From Bacillota bacterium (GTDB lineage: Bacteria; Bacillota; Clostridia; Lachnospirales; Lachnospiraceae), in assembly GCA_029224465.1 (NCBI GenBank), contig JAQXUQ010000008.1, positions 1 through 64,000 on the forward strand: DNA of 64,000 nucleotides, given 5' to 3'. Within the stretch, counting starts at the first letter, position 1, and every line of letters begins with the position of its first letter. Under the pieces are notes generated by a model, which saw nothing but the letters and a program-made list of their open reading frames with translations, was not told the origin of the DNA and searched no databases. The translations under genes were made by a program, and so were the position numbers. Shown piece after piece: positions 1-8,105 of the stretch.

Positions 1-1
1 G

Positions 2-160
2 GCGTTTCCAGACGGGCAAAGTGCCCTGATGCTGGTCTGCGCCGGACTTCGTTATGTAGCGGCTTCGGATTGGGGAACCAAGCGGTATCTCAACATGGAT
101 CATCTGTTCCAGATGGAACTTATGAACAATACTGAAACGGCTGAGGCGTCTGTCGGTTAA
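2..160 (+). pseudogene. 3' end of an IS256-family (mutator-type) transposase
   Basis: The reading frame entering from the left edge ends at TAA 158-160. Its 52 visible residues (SALMLVCAGLRYVA, then a GTKRYLNMDHL stretch) match from memory the extreme C-terminus of IS256-type transposases of Clostridia. The catalytic DDE core lies outside the window, so I cannot tell whether the element is intact. The DNA just after the stop is AT-rich and carries a TTGACA at 204-209, as expected for an IS terminal inverted repeat with an outward -35 box. Family assignment is recalled rather than computed. Confidence 0.6.
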
Positions 161-203
161 CTGCCGGGAATCCGATGGCTGAAATTGAATTTGCGAAAAA
201 ATC

Positions 204-235
204 TTGACACTATCCGAGGTAATTTCGAACTTAAT
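204..235 (+). promoter_or_regulatory. Possible outward promoter at the IS256 end
   Basis: A perfect -35 box TTGACA (204-209) lies about 45 bp after the transposase stop. A weak -10 could be GAACTT (227-232, 17-bp spacer) or CTTAAT (230-235). IS256-type ends are known to form hybrid promoters for neighbouring genes. Here it would drive the AlbA_2-type gene at 251. The -10 is poor, so this is tentative. Confidence 0.3.
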
Positions 236-250
236 GGGGAGGTTGCACAC

Positions 251-1771
251 ATGACGTTAAAAGAAATACTTGCCGGTGAATCGAAGAATCTTGAATTCAA
301 AGTGCAGCGTCCGAAGGACAGCAGTAAGTATATGAAGTCCGTTGTCGCTTTTGCCAATGGCGAGGGCGGCAGGATTATCTTTGGTGTTGATGACAAAACC
401 CATCAGGTAATTGGCATTCCGAAGGAACTTGTTTTTTCAGAGATGGATGCGATCACTGCAGCGATTTCGGACTGCTGCGAGCCAACAATTATTCCGGATG
501 TCTATCTGCAGCAGATCGAGGATAAAGCTGTCATTGTCGTAGAGATCAGTCCGGGAAAACAGCGGCCGTACTATATCAAATCATTGGGAATAAAGGATGG
601 CACGTACATCCGCGTCGCCGGAACTTCCCGGCCTGCGGACCGGGATCTGACGGCCGAAATGTATTATGAGGATGAAGGCCGTTCTTATGACAATGTCGTT
701 CGTCGTGATCTAACTGTAACTGACGAGGAGATCCAGTCGCTCTGCCGACAGATGAAGGAAGTTGCTGTCAGAAATGCAAGGCTGGAAGGACAGAAAGCAA
801 CCGTAAAGGATGTCACAAAGAATCAGCTGCTCTCTTGAAGACTTCTGGAGGAGGGGGAAGATGGCAGGATCCATCCAACCAACGGGTATATTTTCCTGCT
901 CGGCAAAGATTCGTTTCATTCGGTAATCCAGTGCGGCGTATTCAAAAATAACACAAGAAGTGTATTTGTTGATAAAAGGGAGTATACCGGACCGCTCTGG
1001 GAGCAGGTAGAAAAGGCACATGATTATGTGCTTCGTAACATCCACCTTGGGGCAAGGCTTGTTGGAATTTATCGGCAGGATGTCTATGAGCTGCCGCCGG
1101 ACAGTATCCGGGAGCTGATTATAAATGCCGTAATGAACTGCAGCTTCCTGCAGAATTCGCACATTCAGGTTGCTATTTATGATGATCGTCTGGAGATTAC
1201 ATCACCTGGTGGTCTGCTGCCGGGCGTGACAATTCAGAAGATGCAGGAAGGATATTCCAAAATCCGGAACAAGGCATTGGCGCATGCTTTCCTCTATATG
1301 AACATGATCGAGGAATGGGGAAGTGGTATTCCCAAACTCATGCGGGAAATGAAGGAATATGGTCTTCGGGAGCCGGAATTTATTGATATGGAGATTGGAT
1401 TTCGCGTCAATCTATATCGTAAGCAGAATGTGGTCACTAGCCAAGAAACTGACCAAGAAGCCTTTAATACTAGCCAAGAAACAAATATAACTAACCAAGA
1501 AACAAATAAAACCAGCCAAGAAACCAACAATAAACCATACAATACCAGCCAAGAAATGAATCAAGATGAAATCTCTGAAACGGAATTGAACAACACAGAC
1601 AAGATCCGCAATGCAATTGCCGGTAATCCTTCTGTGACACAAAAAGAACTGCAGGAACTGACCGGATTGTCCAGAAGCGGAGTGCGGTATATTCTGCAGC
1701 AGATGCGGGCTGCTGGAAAGCTGGACAGGATCGGATCAACGAAAAACGGCAAGTGGATTCTGAAAGAGTGA
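251..1771 (+). pseudogene. AlbA_2 (Schlafen-type) ATP-binding regulator, broken by an in-frame TGA
   Basis: ATG 251 follows a GGGGAGG ribosome site (236-242). The first half (about 195 residues) is an AlbA_2 domain: ESKNLEFK, then FANGEGGRIIFGVDD and RPYYIKSLGIKDGTYIRVA. TGA at 836-838 interrupts the frame where relatives recalled from memory have Trp (LLSW). The same frame then runs open without any shift from 839 to the stop at 1769-1771. It encodes the GHKL-like ATPase half (IRELIINAV, YDDRLEITSPGG, GYSKIRNKALAHAF, IEEWGSGIP), a linker of TSQETN-like repeats (about 1435-1560) and a C-terminal winged helix (TQKELQELTGLSRSGVRYIL). The simplest reading is one TGG to TGA nonsense mutation. Such proteins are usually called transcriptional regulators; the true role is unknown. 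Confidence 0.75.
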
Positions 1772-1907
1772 TGGAAGATCTGGCGAAGTTCGGATAAGCT
1801 CTAACCTTCACGAGGTGATCTCTCGGCGCACCTGGTGATTTTCCAGCGCGTTCCGTACTGGTCCGCTGTCAAGATTTAGCACAAATTAAAATGAGAAATT
1901 TTCCAGT

Positions 1908-2135
1908 TTAACTCACTAACTTGAGATTTTTGACGATCGCTTTCTCGTACATATGTTCGCATTGATCCGGCGACATGTAATTGCAATGGCTGTGGATCCT
2001 GACCGTGTTGTAGAAGGTCTCGATATACTCCCAGACAAGGGTTTTGGCGGCGTCGAGATTGGCAATACGGAACTGGTTCATCCATTCCCGCTTGATCAGC
2101 GCATGGAAGGACTGTGTTTTGTCAATAAGAAATCC
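1908..2135 (-). pseudogene. C-terminal remnant of an IS3-family transposase (OrfB)
   Basis: On the minus strand, a frame ending at TAA (plus positions 1908-1910) reads IDKTQSFHALIKREW, WEYIETFYNTVRIHSHC and YMSPDQCEHMYEKA. This is the end of an IS3-type integrase core, in which the YIxxYNxxRxHS block is diagnostic. The frame loses similarity upstream of about 2135, where group II intron-like sequence begins. No start codon, OrfA or second inverted repeat remains, so the copy is dead. Confidence 0.7.
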
Positions 2136-2166
2136 CCTTCCGGGTACTTTTATTTTACGCTACACA

Positions 2167-2310
2167 TATGTGGTGAGTATGGATTTAGCATCATACGTTG
2201 ATACCGTGAACCACATCAAGCGCATAGAGGTGCTGTCGCGGACAATCAAGGACGGGCGCGTCCTATCGCTGATACACAAATACCTGAATGCCGGGGTCAT
2301 GGAAGACGGC
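2167..2310 (+). pseudogene. Shard of a group II intron reverse transcriptase (LtrA-like)
   Basis: About 48 residues read YVVSMDLASYVDTVNH, then EVLSRTIKDGRVLSLIHKYL and NAGVMEDG. This matches the region around the first catalytic Asp motif (D-x-x-x-F/Y-F-D) of group II intron-encoded reverse transcriptases; the usual YFD is YVD here. The YADD motif, maturase domain and intron RNA domains V/VI are absent. It directly abuts the IS3 remnant on the opposite strand, which suggests nested insertion followed by deletion. Confidence 0.65.
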
Positions 2311-2539
2311 GGATTAATACTCGGCCAGGTGCTGACAAATGAAATACTGGGAAAGCGGAGCTATCCGTCCATGCTCTCCCGATTATGGCAAGTAATGACC
2401 ACATTGCTCTGCCTATGCATGATATAATCTGACATAAGAACAGAAAAAATAAATCTGTGCATATAGATAGAACTACATACAAAAAAAACAGAAAATATGC
2501 TATATGATAAAAATATCTGCACAAAGGAGGGAATATAGT
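2311..2539. other. Degenerate gap with no recognised gene
   Basis: The reading frame of the reverse transcriptase shard continues to about 2427 without recognisable protein similarity. The rest is A-rich. A TATAAT (2423-2428) lacks a good -35 partner, and a weaker TATGAT-like box lies near 2500. Either could serve the dehydrogenase gene at 2540. I see no further gene or repeat. Confidence 0.4.
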
Positions 2540-3499
2540 ATGAAATTCAACAAGGTAGTCATCATCGGTGGCGGTGTTCTAGGGACACAGATTGCTCTTA
2601 TGAGTGCTTACACCGGTCATGACATAACACTTTGGATGCGAAGCGAGGGAACCATCGGAAGAACAAAACCCAGAATTGCCCGCTACAAGGAGGAAATGAG
2701 CAAGTCGCTTGCCAGCGCAAAGGCACTGGTCGGCAATCCGATGGGTGCTTTTTTGTATCCGAGAGGATTGATCCGTACCTGGGAAGGAATCACGTTAGAA
2801 GATATTGACGTACTCATCCAGCAGGCGCAGAAACGTTTTGAGCAGCTGATCCATCTGGAACTGGACCTTTCAAAAGCACTTGCCGGTGCGGATATCGTTA
2901 TTGAGGCAATGTCAGAGGACCCGAAGGCGAAAATCGCTGTCTATGATAAGATGCGGGATCTGATGGACGAGAAAACAATTCTCTGCACCAATTCCTCGAC
3001 ATTGCTGCCGAGCGCTCTGGCTGCGTATACCGGCCGGTCGGACAGATACTGTGCGCTGCATTTCGCGAATGAAATCTGGAAAAACAATACCGCGGAAATT
3101 ATGGGCCACCCCGGAACAGATGCAAAGGTATATGAAAAGGTAGTTGAATTTGCATCCGAAATGAATATGGTGCCGCTGCAGCTGCACAAAGAGCAGCCGG
3201 GATACATTCTGAATTCGATGCTGGTGCCTTTCCTGTCATCAGCGCAGGCACTTTGGGCAAATGGTGTCGCTGATCCGGAAACCATCGACCTGACTTGGCG
3301 GCTTGCTACCGGCGCCCCGAAAGGACCGTTTCAGATTCTGGATATTGTCGGGCTGGAAACAGCTTACAATATCAATCAGCTGAAGCCGGACGCGCAGAAA
3401 GAGGGGACAACGCTATATAAGATCGGGCAGAGGTTGAAAGAGAAGATCGACCGCGGTGAAACCGGGATTAATGCCGGAAAGGGATTTTATAAATATTGA
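2540..3499 (+). CDS. 3-hydroxyacyl-CoA dehydrogenase family protein
   Basis: A 319-residue protein. ATG 2540 is chosen because AAAGGAGGG (2523-2531) sits at ideal spacing. The N-terminus is a Rossmann NAD-binding fold (VVIIGGGVLGTQIALMSAYTGH, a GxGxxG variant). A central IVIEAMSEDPKAKIAVYDKM and ILCTNSSTLLPSAL match the NAD domain of 3-hydroxybutyryl-CoA dehydrogenases. The catalytic His is probably in ALHFANEIW, followed by a C-terminal dimerisation domain (QPGYILNSMLVPFLSSA, GPFQILDIVGL). An insert of about 30 residues after the first beta-alpha unit (near residues 35-80) separates it from typical FadB/Hbd proteins, so the substrate may not be hydroxybutyryl-CoA. It is the only intact gene within the mobile-element remnants, and no partner thiolase or crotonase is nearby. 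Confidence 0.8.
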   Translation: MKFNKVVIIGGGVLGTQIALMSAYTGHDITLWMRSEGTIGRTKPRIARYKEEMSKSLASAKALVGNPMGAFLYPRGLIRTWEGITLEDIDVLIQQAQKRFEQLIHLELDLSKALAGADIVIEAMSEDPKAKIAVYDKMRDLMDEKTILCTNSSTLLPSALAAYTGRSDRYCALHFANEIWKNNTAEIMGHPGTDAKVYEKVVEFASEMNMVPLQLHKEQPGYILNSMLVPFLSSAQALWANGVADPETIDLTWRLATGAPKGPFQILDIVGLETAYNINQLKPDAQKEGTTLYKIGQRLKEKIDRGETGINAGKGFYKY

Positions 3500-3548
3500 T
3501 GTTTCGATCTGGAGATTGTGAAAAAAGTCTGTAAAAGTTAATAAGCGG

Positions 3549-3581
3549 GGCCTTCTATGATACATTCATTCATAGGAGGCC
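3549..3581 (+). promoter_or_regulatory. Hairpin enclosing the Shine-Dalgarno site of the IS256 remnant
   Basis: A 12-bp stem with one G-U pair joins 3549-3560 and 3570-3581 around a 9-nt loop. The right arm contains AGGAGG (3574-3579), the ribosome site for ATG 3589. Insertion sequences often hide the transposase ribosome site in this way when transcription enters from outside. It could also weakly terminate the upstream dehydrogenase transcript, though no T-run follows. Confidence 0.5.
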
Positions 3582-3588
3582 TTGATTT

Positions 3589-3777
3589 ATGGCAAGAAAA
3601 GTAAAGCAACCCGTTCACCATGTCGTAATGACTGATGGCAAGCGTGCCATTATTATCAAGCCTAATGTTTCTATACTGAACCGGAAACACTCTAAACATC
3701 CGACAGATGAGCTTTTTCAGGTCAAATGCGTCTATGATATATTATTGATGAAGAACCAACTTTTGCCAGGATTTTAG
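3589..3777 (+). pseudogene. 5' remnant of a second IS256-family transposase
   Basis: Translation begins MARKVKQPVHHVVMTDGKR, which I recognise as the conserved start of a mutator-type transposase group common in gut Clostridia. The next residues match nothing I know, and the frame stops at 3777 after 62 codons instead of about 400. A separate stretch in another frame (3738-3830, containing DEEPTFARILGINLKDAQG) looks protein-like but is unidentified and has a stop just before it. The sequence is a decayed 5' end, in a different frame context from the 3' piece at 2-160, and probably belongs to a different element. Confidence 0.55.
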
Positions 3778-3843
3778 GTATCAATCTGAAGGATGCACAG
3801 GGAAGCCCAATGGAGGAGTTGTTACGTTAACAATAAACATGCC

Positions 3844-5097
3844 ATGAATAAAAATAATTCTTATGTTTTAGACAGTGCAGATAACTTAAATTTCCTATAC
3901 GCATGCAGGAACAATCTGCTGAAATTTGGTATTCATTTCCCGGCGCCTTCAGGAAGCTCCTATTGGCTTGGAAGTGACGGAACGCCTTGCACTGACAGAG
4001 AGCGGGAGACCTGGATCACAGCGAGGATGGCGCATGTTTACAGTCTCGCGTCCATGCTTGGCATGGAGGGTGCAAAGGATCTGGCATCGAAGGCGATTTC
4101 TGGACTTTCGAACGAACTGTACGATGAGATCTATGGCGGATGGTATGCAGCCGTTACCCCGAAAGGAACAGGCCATGGGCCAAAACAGTGCTACGCCCAT
4201 GCTTTCGTTATCCTGGCTGCATGCAGCGCAGAACTTGCAGGCATTCCTGGAGCTGCAGAGTTAAGAAAGAGAGCGGAAGCAGTTTATGATCAGTATTTCT
4301 GGCAGGATGAACTTGGGCTTTCGGTCGATAGCTGGAACAGAGAGTTCACTATACTCGATACCTATCGTGGACTTAATGCAAACATGCATACGGTAGAGGC
4401 TTTTCTGGCAGACGCAGATGCAACAGGGCAGATTGTTTATCGTGAACGAGCCGGAAAGATCATCGCTCACGTCATCCGCTGGGCGAAGAATGCAGACTGG
4501 AGAATTCCGGAACACTACAACGAAAAGTGGAGCATTGATAAAGACTTTCATAAGGATCAGCCGGATGATAAGTTTAAGCCGTACGGAGTAACACCGGGAC
4601 ATGGAATAGAATGGGCAAGGTTGATTCTGCAATGGGCATTATCGACTTTTAAAAGTTCAGCTGATTATGAACAGTATCTGGAGGCTTCCATAAATTTATA
4701 TCATAGAGCTATGGAAGATGGATGGAATGTCGATGGAAAACCGGGAATTGTATATACAACTGACTGGAACGGATGCCCTGTCATCCACGACAGGATGCAC
4801 TGGACATTGGCAGAAGCAATTAATACATCTGCGGTACTTTTCCATGTTACACACCAGCAGCGATATGCGGATGATTATTATGACTTTATGAAATATCTGG
4901 ATGAGAAGGTATGGGATCATAATAAGGGATCATGGTTCCACCGGTTAGATAAGGACAACAGGGTGGTAGAGACTGGCTGGTCTGGAAAATGCGATTTATA
5001 TCATGCCACACAGTCAACTCTGATTCCCTTGTATTCTCCGGCAGTGTCGATTGCTGCTGCAGTTCAAAATAAAATGTTCTTCACAGGGATAGGATGA
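3844..5097 (+). CDS. AGE-family sugar isomerase (YihS-like aldose-ketose isomerase)
   Basis: A 417-residue (alpha/alpha)6-barrel protein of the N-acylglucosamine 2-epimerase superfamily. It aligns along its length with E. coli YihS as I recall it: TWITARMAHVYSLAS, YGGWYAAV, KQCYAHAFVILA, YRGLNANMHTVEAFL, TPGHGIEWARLIL and KCDLYHATQ. The two His in TPGH and LYHA correspond to the catalytic pair. YihS interconverts mannose, fructose and glucose and isomerises sulfoquinovose, so the exact substrate is open. ATG 3844 gives a YihS-like length; an in-frame ATG at 3793 would add 17 unrelated residues. Neither start has a good ribosome site, perhaps because the 5' flank was altered by the adjacent IS remnant. 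Confidence 0.8.
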   Translation: MNKNNSYVLDSADNLNFLYACRNNLLKFGIHFPAPSGSSYWLGSDGTPCTDRERETWITARMAHVYSLASMLGMEGAKDLASKAISGLSNELYDEIYGGWYAAVTPKGTGHGPKQCYAHAFVILAACSAELAGIPGAAELRKRAEAVYDQYFWQDELGLSVDSWNREFTILDTYRGLNANMHTVEAFLADADATGQIVYRERAGKIIAHVIRWAKNADWRIPEHYNEKWSIDKDFHKDQPDDKFKPYGVTPGHGIEWARLILQWALSTFKSSADYEQYLEASINLYHRAMEDGWNVDGKPGIVYTTDWNGCPVIHDRMHWTLAEAINTSAVLFHVTHQQRYADDYYDFMKYLDEKVWDHNKGSWFHRLDKDNRVVETGWSGKCDLYHATQSTLIPLYSPAVSIAAAVQNKMFFTGIG

Positions 5098-5143
5098 GGA
5101 TGGAGATACGATCCGCATCAACTTTTGAGCATCAGTCTGGCAC

Positions 5144-5172
5144 TTTTCATCGTATATAATTTATGATATAAA
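5144..5172 (+). promoter_or_regulatory. Probable nudC promoter
   Basis: TTTTCA (5144-5149) and TATAAA (5167-5172) are separated by 17 bp in the AT-rich gap before nudC. A TATAAT at 5155-5160 overlaps but lacks a good -35. No operator is evident. Confidence 0.4.
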
Positions 5173-5240
5173 AGATGTAAAAATTTTCGGGCAAAACAGA
5201 ACGGATTGCCATGTTACTGTCCGCAGAGAGGAGATTTATA

Positions 5241-6119
5241 TTGATTCAGGATATTGCGCCTTATCGTTTCCGCAACGAATTTAAAGATACGCAGGACGTT
5301 GTCATGCAGGACAACGATCCTGTTTTTGCATTCGAGGACAGAACGGTCCTGTGCCGGCAGAACGCAGACGGCACCTATGCGTTTCCGACCGTGCAGGAAT
5401 CCCTGGCAGGCGGCACGGACCCGGAGCTGCTGCTGTACCTGTTCGCGGAAGAGCTGGGAGCGGAAAGGCGGAACTACTATCTGTACCGCTGTCACGACAC
5501 GCAGGAAAGTCTGTCTGTACGTGGCTATACCTATACGAACATTTCAGCCTTCCGCAGCGCCGGCCCGAAGAATGACTGGTTTGCCTGCATGAGCGCATTT
5601 CATCTTTTCTGCTGGTACAAAGATACCCGCTTCTGCGGCAGATGTGGCAGCAGGATGGAGTATTATCATAAAGAGCGCGCCATGATCTGCAGGAAGTGCG
5701 GGAACATTGTGTATCCCAGACTGAATCCCGCGGTCATCGTCGGTGTGACAAAGGGAGATTCGATTCTTTTGACCCGTTACGCCGGAAGAGCCTATGGCGG
5801 AAACGCGCTGGTTGCGGGATTTACAGAGATCGGCGAGACACTGGAACAGACGGTCGCCCGTGAAGTTATGGAAGAGACCGGTATTCATGTGAAAAACATC
5901 CGTTATTACGGCTCACAGCCGTGGGGACTCGCGTCCGATATCCTGATGGGCTTTTACTGCGATGCGGAGGACGGAGAGGACATTCTGATGGATGAGAACG
6001 AGCTTGCTGCCGCGAAGTTTGTCCGGCGGGATGCGCTTGGCGAAGAAAACCGGAATGTTTCTCTTACAGCGGACATGATCATGAATTTTAAAGAAAAAGG
6101 CCGTCTGGTTTTCCAGTGA
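5241..6119 (+). CDS. nudC: NAD(H) pyrophosphatase / NADH-decapping Nudix hydrolase
   Basis: A 292-residue NudC-type protein. It hydrolyses NAD(H) to NMN(H) and AMP and can remove NAD caps from RNA. Features in order: a variable N-terminal domain, a four-Cys zinc ribbon (FCGRCGSRM and MICRKCGN), then the Nudix box GFTEIGETLEQTVAREV followed by MEETGI, then SQPWGLASDILMGF, the family's SQPW motif. I choose the TTG start at 5241 because AGAGAGGAG (5225-5232) lies at proper spacing; ATG 5211 in the same frame has no ribosome site. The stop codon lies in the loop of a terminator hairpin shared with the convergent pyrI. Confidence 0.88.
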   Translation: MIQDIAPYRFRNEFKDTQDVVMQDNDPVFAFEDRTVLCRQNADGTYAFPTVQESLAGGTDPELLLYLFAEELGAERRNYYLYRCHDTQESLSVRGYTYTNISAFRSAGPKNDWFACMSAFHLFCWYKDTRFCGRCGSRMEYYHKERAMICRKCGNIVYPRLNPAVIVGVTKGDSILLTRYAGRAYGGNALVAGFTEIGETLEQTVAREVMEETGIHVKNIRYYGSQPWGLASDILMGFYCDAEDGEDILMDENELAAAKFVRRDALGEENRNVSLTADMIMNFKEKGRLVFQ

Positions 6120-6130
6120 AAACCAGACGG
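6101..6130. terminator. Shared terminator between nudC and pyrI
   Basis: A perfect 13-bp stem (6101-6113 with 6118-6130) has a 4-nt loop. The nudC TGA (6117-6119) straddles the loop and stem. Reading on the minus strand, the stem is followed by CCTTTTTCTTT, so it is best suited to end the pyrB-pyrI transcript; on the plus strand the T-run is weak. Confidence 0.75.
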
Positions 6131-6137
6131 CAATTGT

Positions 6138-6581
6138 TTATAACTCGCCCGAATCATTGGCCTCATACCGCTCGTCGCAGTACCGGCAGCGGTAGATTTC
6201 CTTCTTTTCATCTGCCAGATAGAAAATGTGCGGAAGAGAAGGCTCGACAGAAGTGATGCAGCGGGGATTCTGACAGCGGATGATCCCGCGGATCTCCTTT
6301 GGAAGAGAAACTTTGCGCTTCTCGACAATCTGTCCGCTCTTGATGACATTGATCGTGATGCTGCGGTCAATGAACGCGAGCACATCCAGATTCAGCGTGT
6401 TAATATCACACTCCACTTTCAATATATCTTTCTTGCCCATTGCGTTGCTCCGCGCGTTCTTAATAATGGCGACGGTGCAGTCGAGTTTATCCAGTCCGAG
6501 GTAGTGATAGATTTTCATGGCATTGCCTGCCTTGATATGATCCAGCACGAATCCTTCTTCAATCTTACCAACGTTAAGCAT
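6138..6581 (-). CDS. pyrI: Aspartate carbamoyltransferase regulatory chain
   Basis: A 147-residue PyrI protein. The N-terminal allosteric domain (EEGFVLDHIKAGNAMKIYHYL) binds CTP/ATP in the well-studied enzymes. The C-terminal zinc domain has the expected four Cys (CQNPRC and CRYC), which form the contact with the catalytic chain. ATG 6581 is chosen over an upstream in-frame ATG at 6635 because GAAAGGAGC precedes it. It lies 77 nt downstream of pyrB in the same orientation, as usual for clostridial pyrBI. It implies nucleotide feedback control of pyrimidine synthesis. Confidence 0.93.
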   Translation of the reverse strand: MLNVGKIEEGFVLDHIKAGNAMKIYHYLGLDKLDCTVAIIKNARSNAMGKKDILKVECDINTLNLDVLAFIDRSITINVIKSGQIVEKRKVSLPKEIRGIIRCQNPRCITSVEPSLPHIFYLADEKKEIYRCRYCDERYEANDSGEL

Positions 6582-6658
6582 ATACTGCTCCTTTCTGTAT
6601 CCGGAGGCCGAGGCGCTGAATGCTGCGGTTTTCATAACAATTTCCTTTCGCTTTGTGT

Positions 6659-7579
6659 TCAGTCGACGTGAATACCGAGCAGTGTGAGGATGAGTGCCAT
6701 CCGCACATATACGCCGTACTGAACCTGCCGGAAGTATGCTGCTCTGGGATCGCTGTCCACCTCGGCCGCGATCTCATTGACACGCGGCAGCGGATGCAGC
6801 ACATAGCAGTCTTTCTTCGCGAGCTTCATTTTCTCCGCGTCCAGAATATAGAAATTCTTCAGACGGACATAATCGTCTTCGTTGAAGAAACGCTCTTTCT
6901 GAATTCTTGTCATATACAGGATATCCAGTTTTGAAATCGCGTCTTCCAGCCGTACATGCTCCTCATAGGGGATGCCGAGTTCATCCAGCTTATCCGTAAT
7001 ATAGTCCGGTACTTTCAGTTCCGGCGGGGAGATGAAGACAAAATGGACGTCCGGATAGCGGACCAGTGCATTGATAAGAGAGTGCACTGTCCTGCCGAAC
7101 TTCAGATCGCCGCACAGGCCGATCGTGAAGTGATCCAGATGTCCCTGCAGGGAGCGGATCGTCAAGAGATCGGTGAGGGTCTGCGTCGGATGCTGATGGC
7201 CGCCGTCGCCGGCATTGATGACCGGAATCGAGGCGTACTGCGCGGCTACCATTGCCGCGCCTTCTCTCGGATGACGGATGACCATAATATCGGCAAAACA
7301 GGAGATGACCCTCGCTGTATCCGCAACAGTCTCACCCTTTGTCGCCGAAGAAACACCCGCATCCGGAAAGCCCATGGTCCGGCCGCCGAGATTGAGCATG
7401 GCAGTTTCGTGGGACAACCTGGTTCTGGTACTGGGTTCAAAGAAGCAGGTCGCCATCTTTTTGCCTTCGCAGGCATGCGCGTATTTCGCGGGATGCTCGC
7501 GGATATCATCCGCAAGGTCAAACAGATGATCCAGTTCTTCCACAGTGAAGTCCTGCGGCGTGATCAGGTCTCTTTTCAT
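6659..7579 (-). CDS. pyrB: Aspartate carbamoyltransferase catalytic chain
   Basis: A 306-residue PyrB protein. It condenses carbamoyl phosphate with aspartate, the committed step of pyrimidine synthesis. Signature elements are [14 protein letters not shown] (carbamoyl phosphate loop), [14 protein letters not shown] and HPLPRVNEI. Length matches the family. GGAGGA lies just before ATG 7579, inside the end of the upstream DUF5721 gene, whose stop is only 3 nt away, so translation is probably coupled. I saw no PyrR-type attenuator ahead of it. Confidence 0.95.
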   Translation of the reverse strand: MKRDLITPQDFTVEELDHLFDLADDIREHPAKYAHACEGKKMATCFFEPSTRTRLSHETAMLNLGGRTMGFPDAGVSSATKGETVADTARVISCFADIMVIRHPREGAAMVAAQYASIPVINAGDGGHQHPTQTLTDLLTIRSLQGHLDHFTIGLCGDLKFGRTVHSLINALVRYPDVHFVFISPPELKVPDYITDKLDELGIPYEEHVRLEDAISKLDILYMTRIQKERFFNEDDYVRLKNFYILDAEKMKLAKKDCYVLHPLPRVNEIAAEVDSDPRAAYFRQVQYGVYVRMALILTLLGIHVD

Positions 7580-7582
7580 AAA

Positions 7583-8083
7583 TTATGTATCCTCCTCAAA
7601 GGCAATGTCTTTGGCGGTCAGAAAACGCCGGATTGTTCTATCCCAGATCTGCTCCGGCGCCCTGTCCACGGTGAATGTCTTCATGGATACGCCGGTGATC
7701 AGATGAATCCTGCCGTTTTCCAGCCGGATATTCAGACAGAATGCCGATACTGCATCCCCGGGAACGCCCTGTGCTTCGAGCGTCTTTTTCATGAATTCCG
7801 GTTTCAGTTCCAGTACCAGCTGCATGGAGACCGGCGCCTTTTTCCCTTTGATGATATCCCGGCAGAAGCGGCGCGCATCGCTCCAGGGCATGAAGTCATA
7901 CGGACGGATGGCAGGATCGTTCCATTCTTCCGACGTGTAGAAATCCTTATTCAGCCTCCCGTCAATATGAAAGGCGGCTGCCATGCGGATGAGTGCTTCC
8001 TCCAGCATAAAGGAGTCAAAACAGTCCGTAGAGAGCAGTTTTGACATAAAAGACGGCAGATTTAAAACGGTACAGGATATCAT
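7583..8083 (-). CDS. DUF5721 family protein heading the pyrBI transcript
   Basis: A 166-residue protein of unknown function. I recognise the DUF5721 pattern from related Lachnospiraceae: FMSKLLSTDCFDSFMLEEA, IDGRLNKDFYTSEEW, then ITGVSMKTFTVDR and IWDRTIRRFL. It is predicted to be soluble with no signal peptide or clear catalytic motif. GAGGTGAT precedes ATG 8083. It sits 3 nt upstream of pyrB and 66 nt downstream of argG, all on the minus strand. The tight link to pyrB suggests a pyrimidine-related or nucleotide-binding job, but this is inference from position only. Confidence 0.75.
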   Translation of the reverse strand: MISCTVLNLPSFMSKLLSTDCFDSFMLEEALIRMAAAFHIDGRLNKDFYTSEEWNDPAIRPYDFMPWSDARRFCRDIIKGKKAPVSMQLVLELKPEFMKKTLEAQGVPGDAVSAFCLNIRLENGRIHLITGVSMKTFTVDRAPEQIWDRTIRRFLTAKDIAFEEDT

Positions 8084-8105
8084 GTATCACCTCGCATGCA
8101 TGCGC

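Noticed and set aside
836-838. TGA read as Trp or selenocysteine in the AlbA_2-type gene
   Set aside because: TGA serves as a normal stop in many intact genes here (for example nudC, argD, thiN), and no selenocysteine-insertion hairpin is evident after it. A nonsense mutation is simpler.
6956-8044. 362-codon open frame on the plus strand
   Set aside because: It is the shadow of pyrB and the DUF5721 gene, both clearly recognisable on the minus strand. Its product is Arg/His/Cys-rich and unlike any protein.
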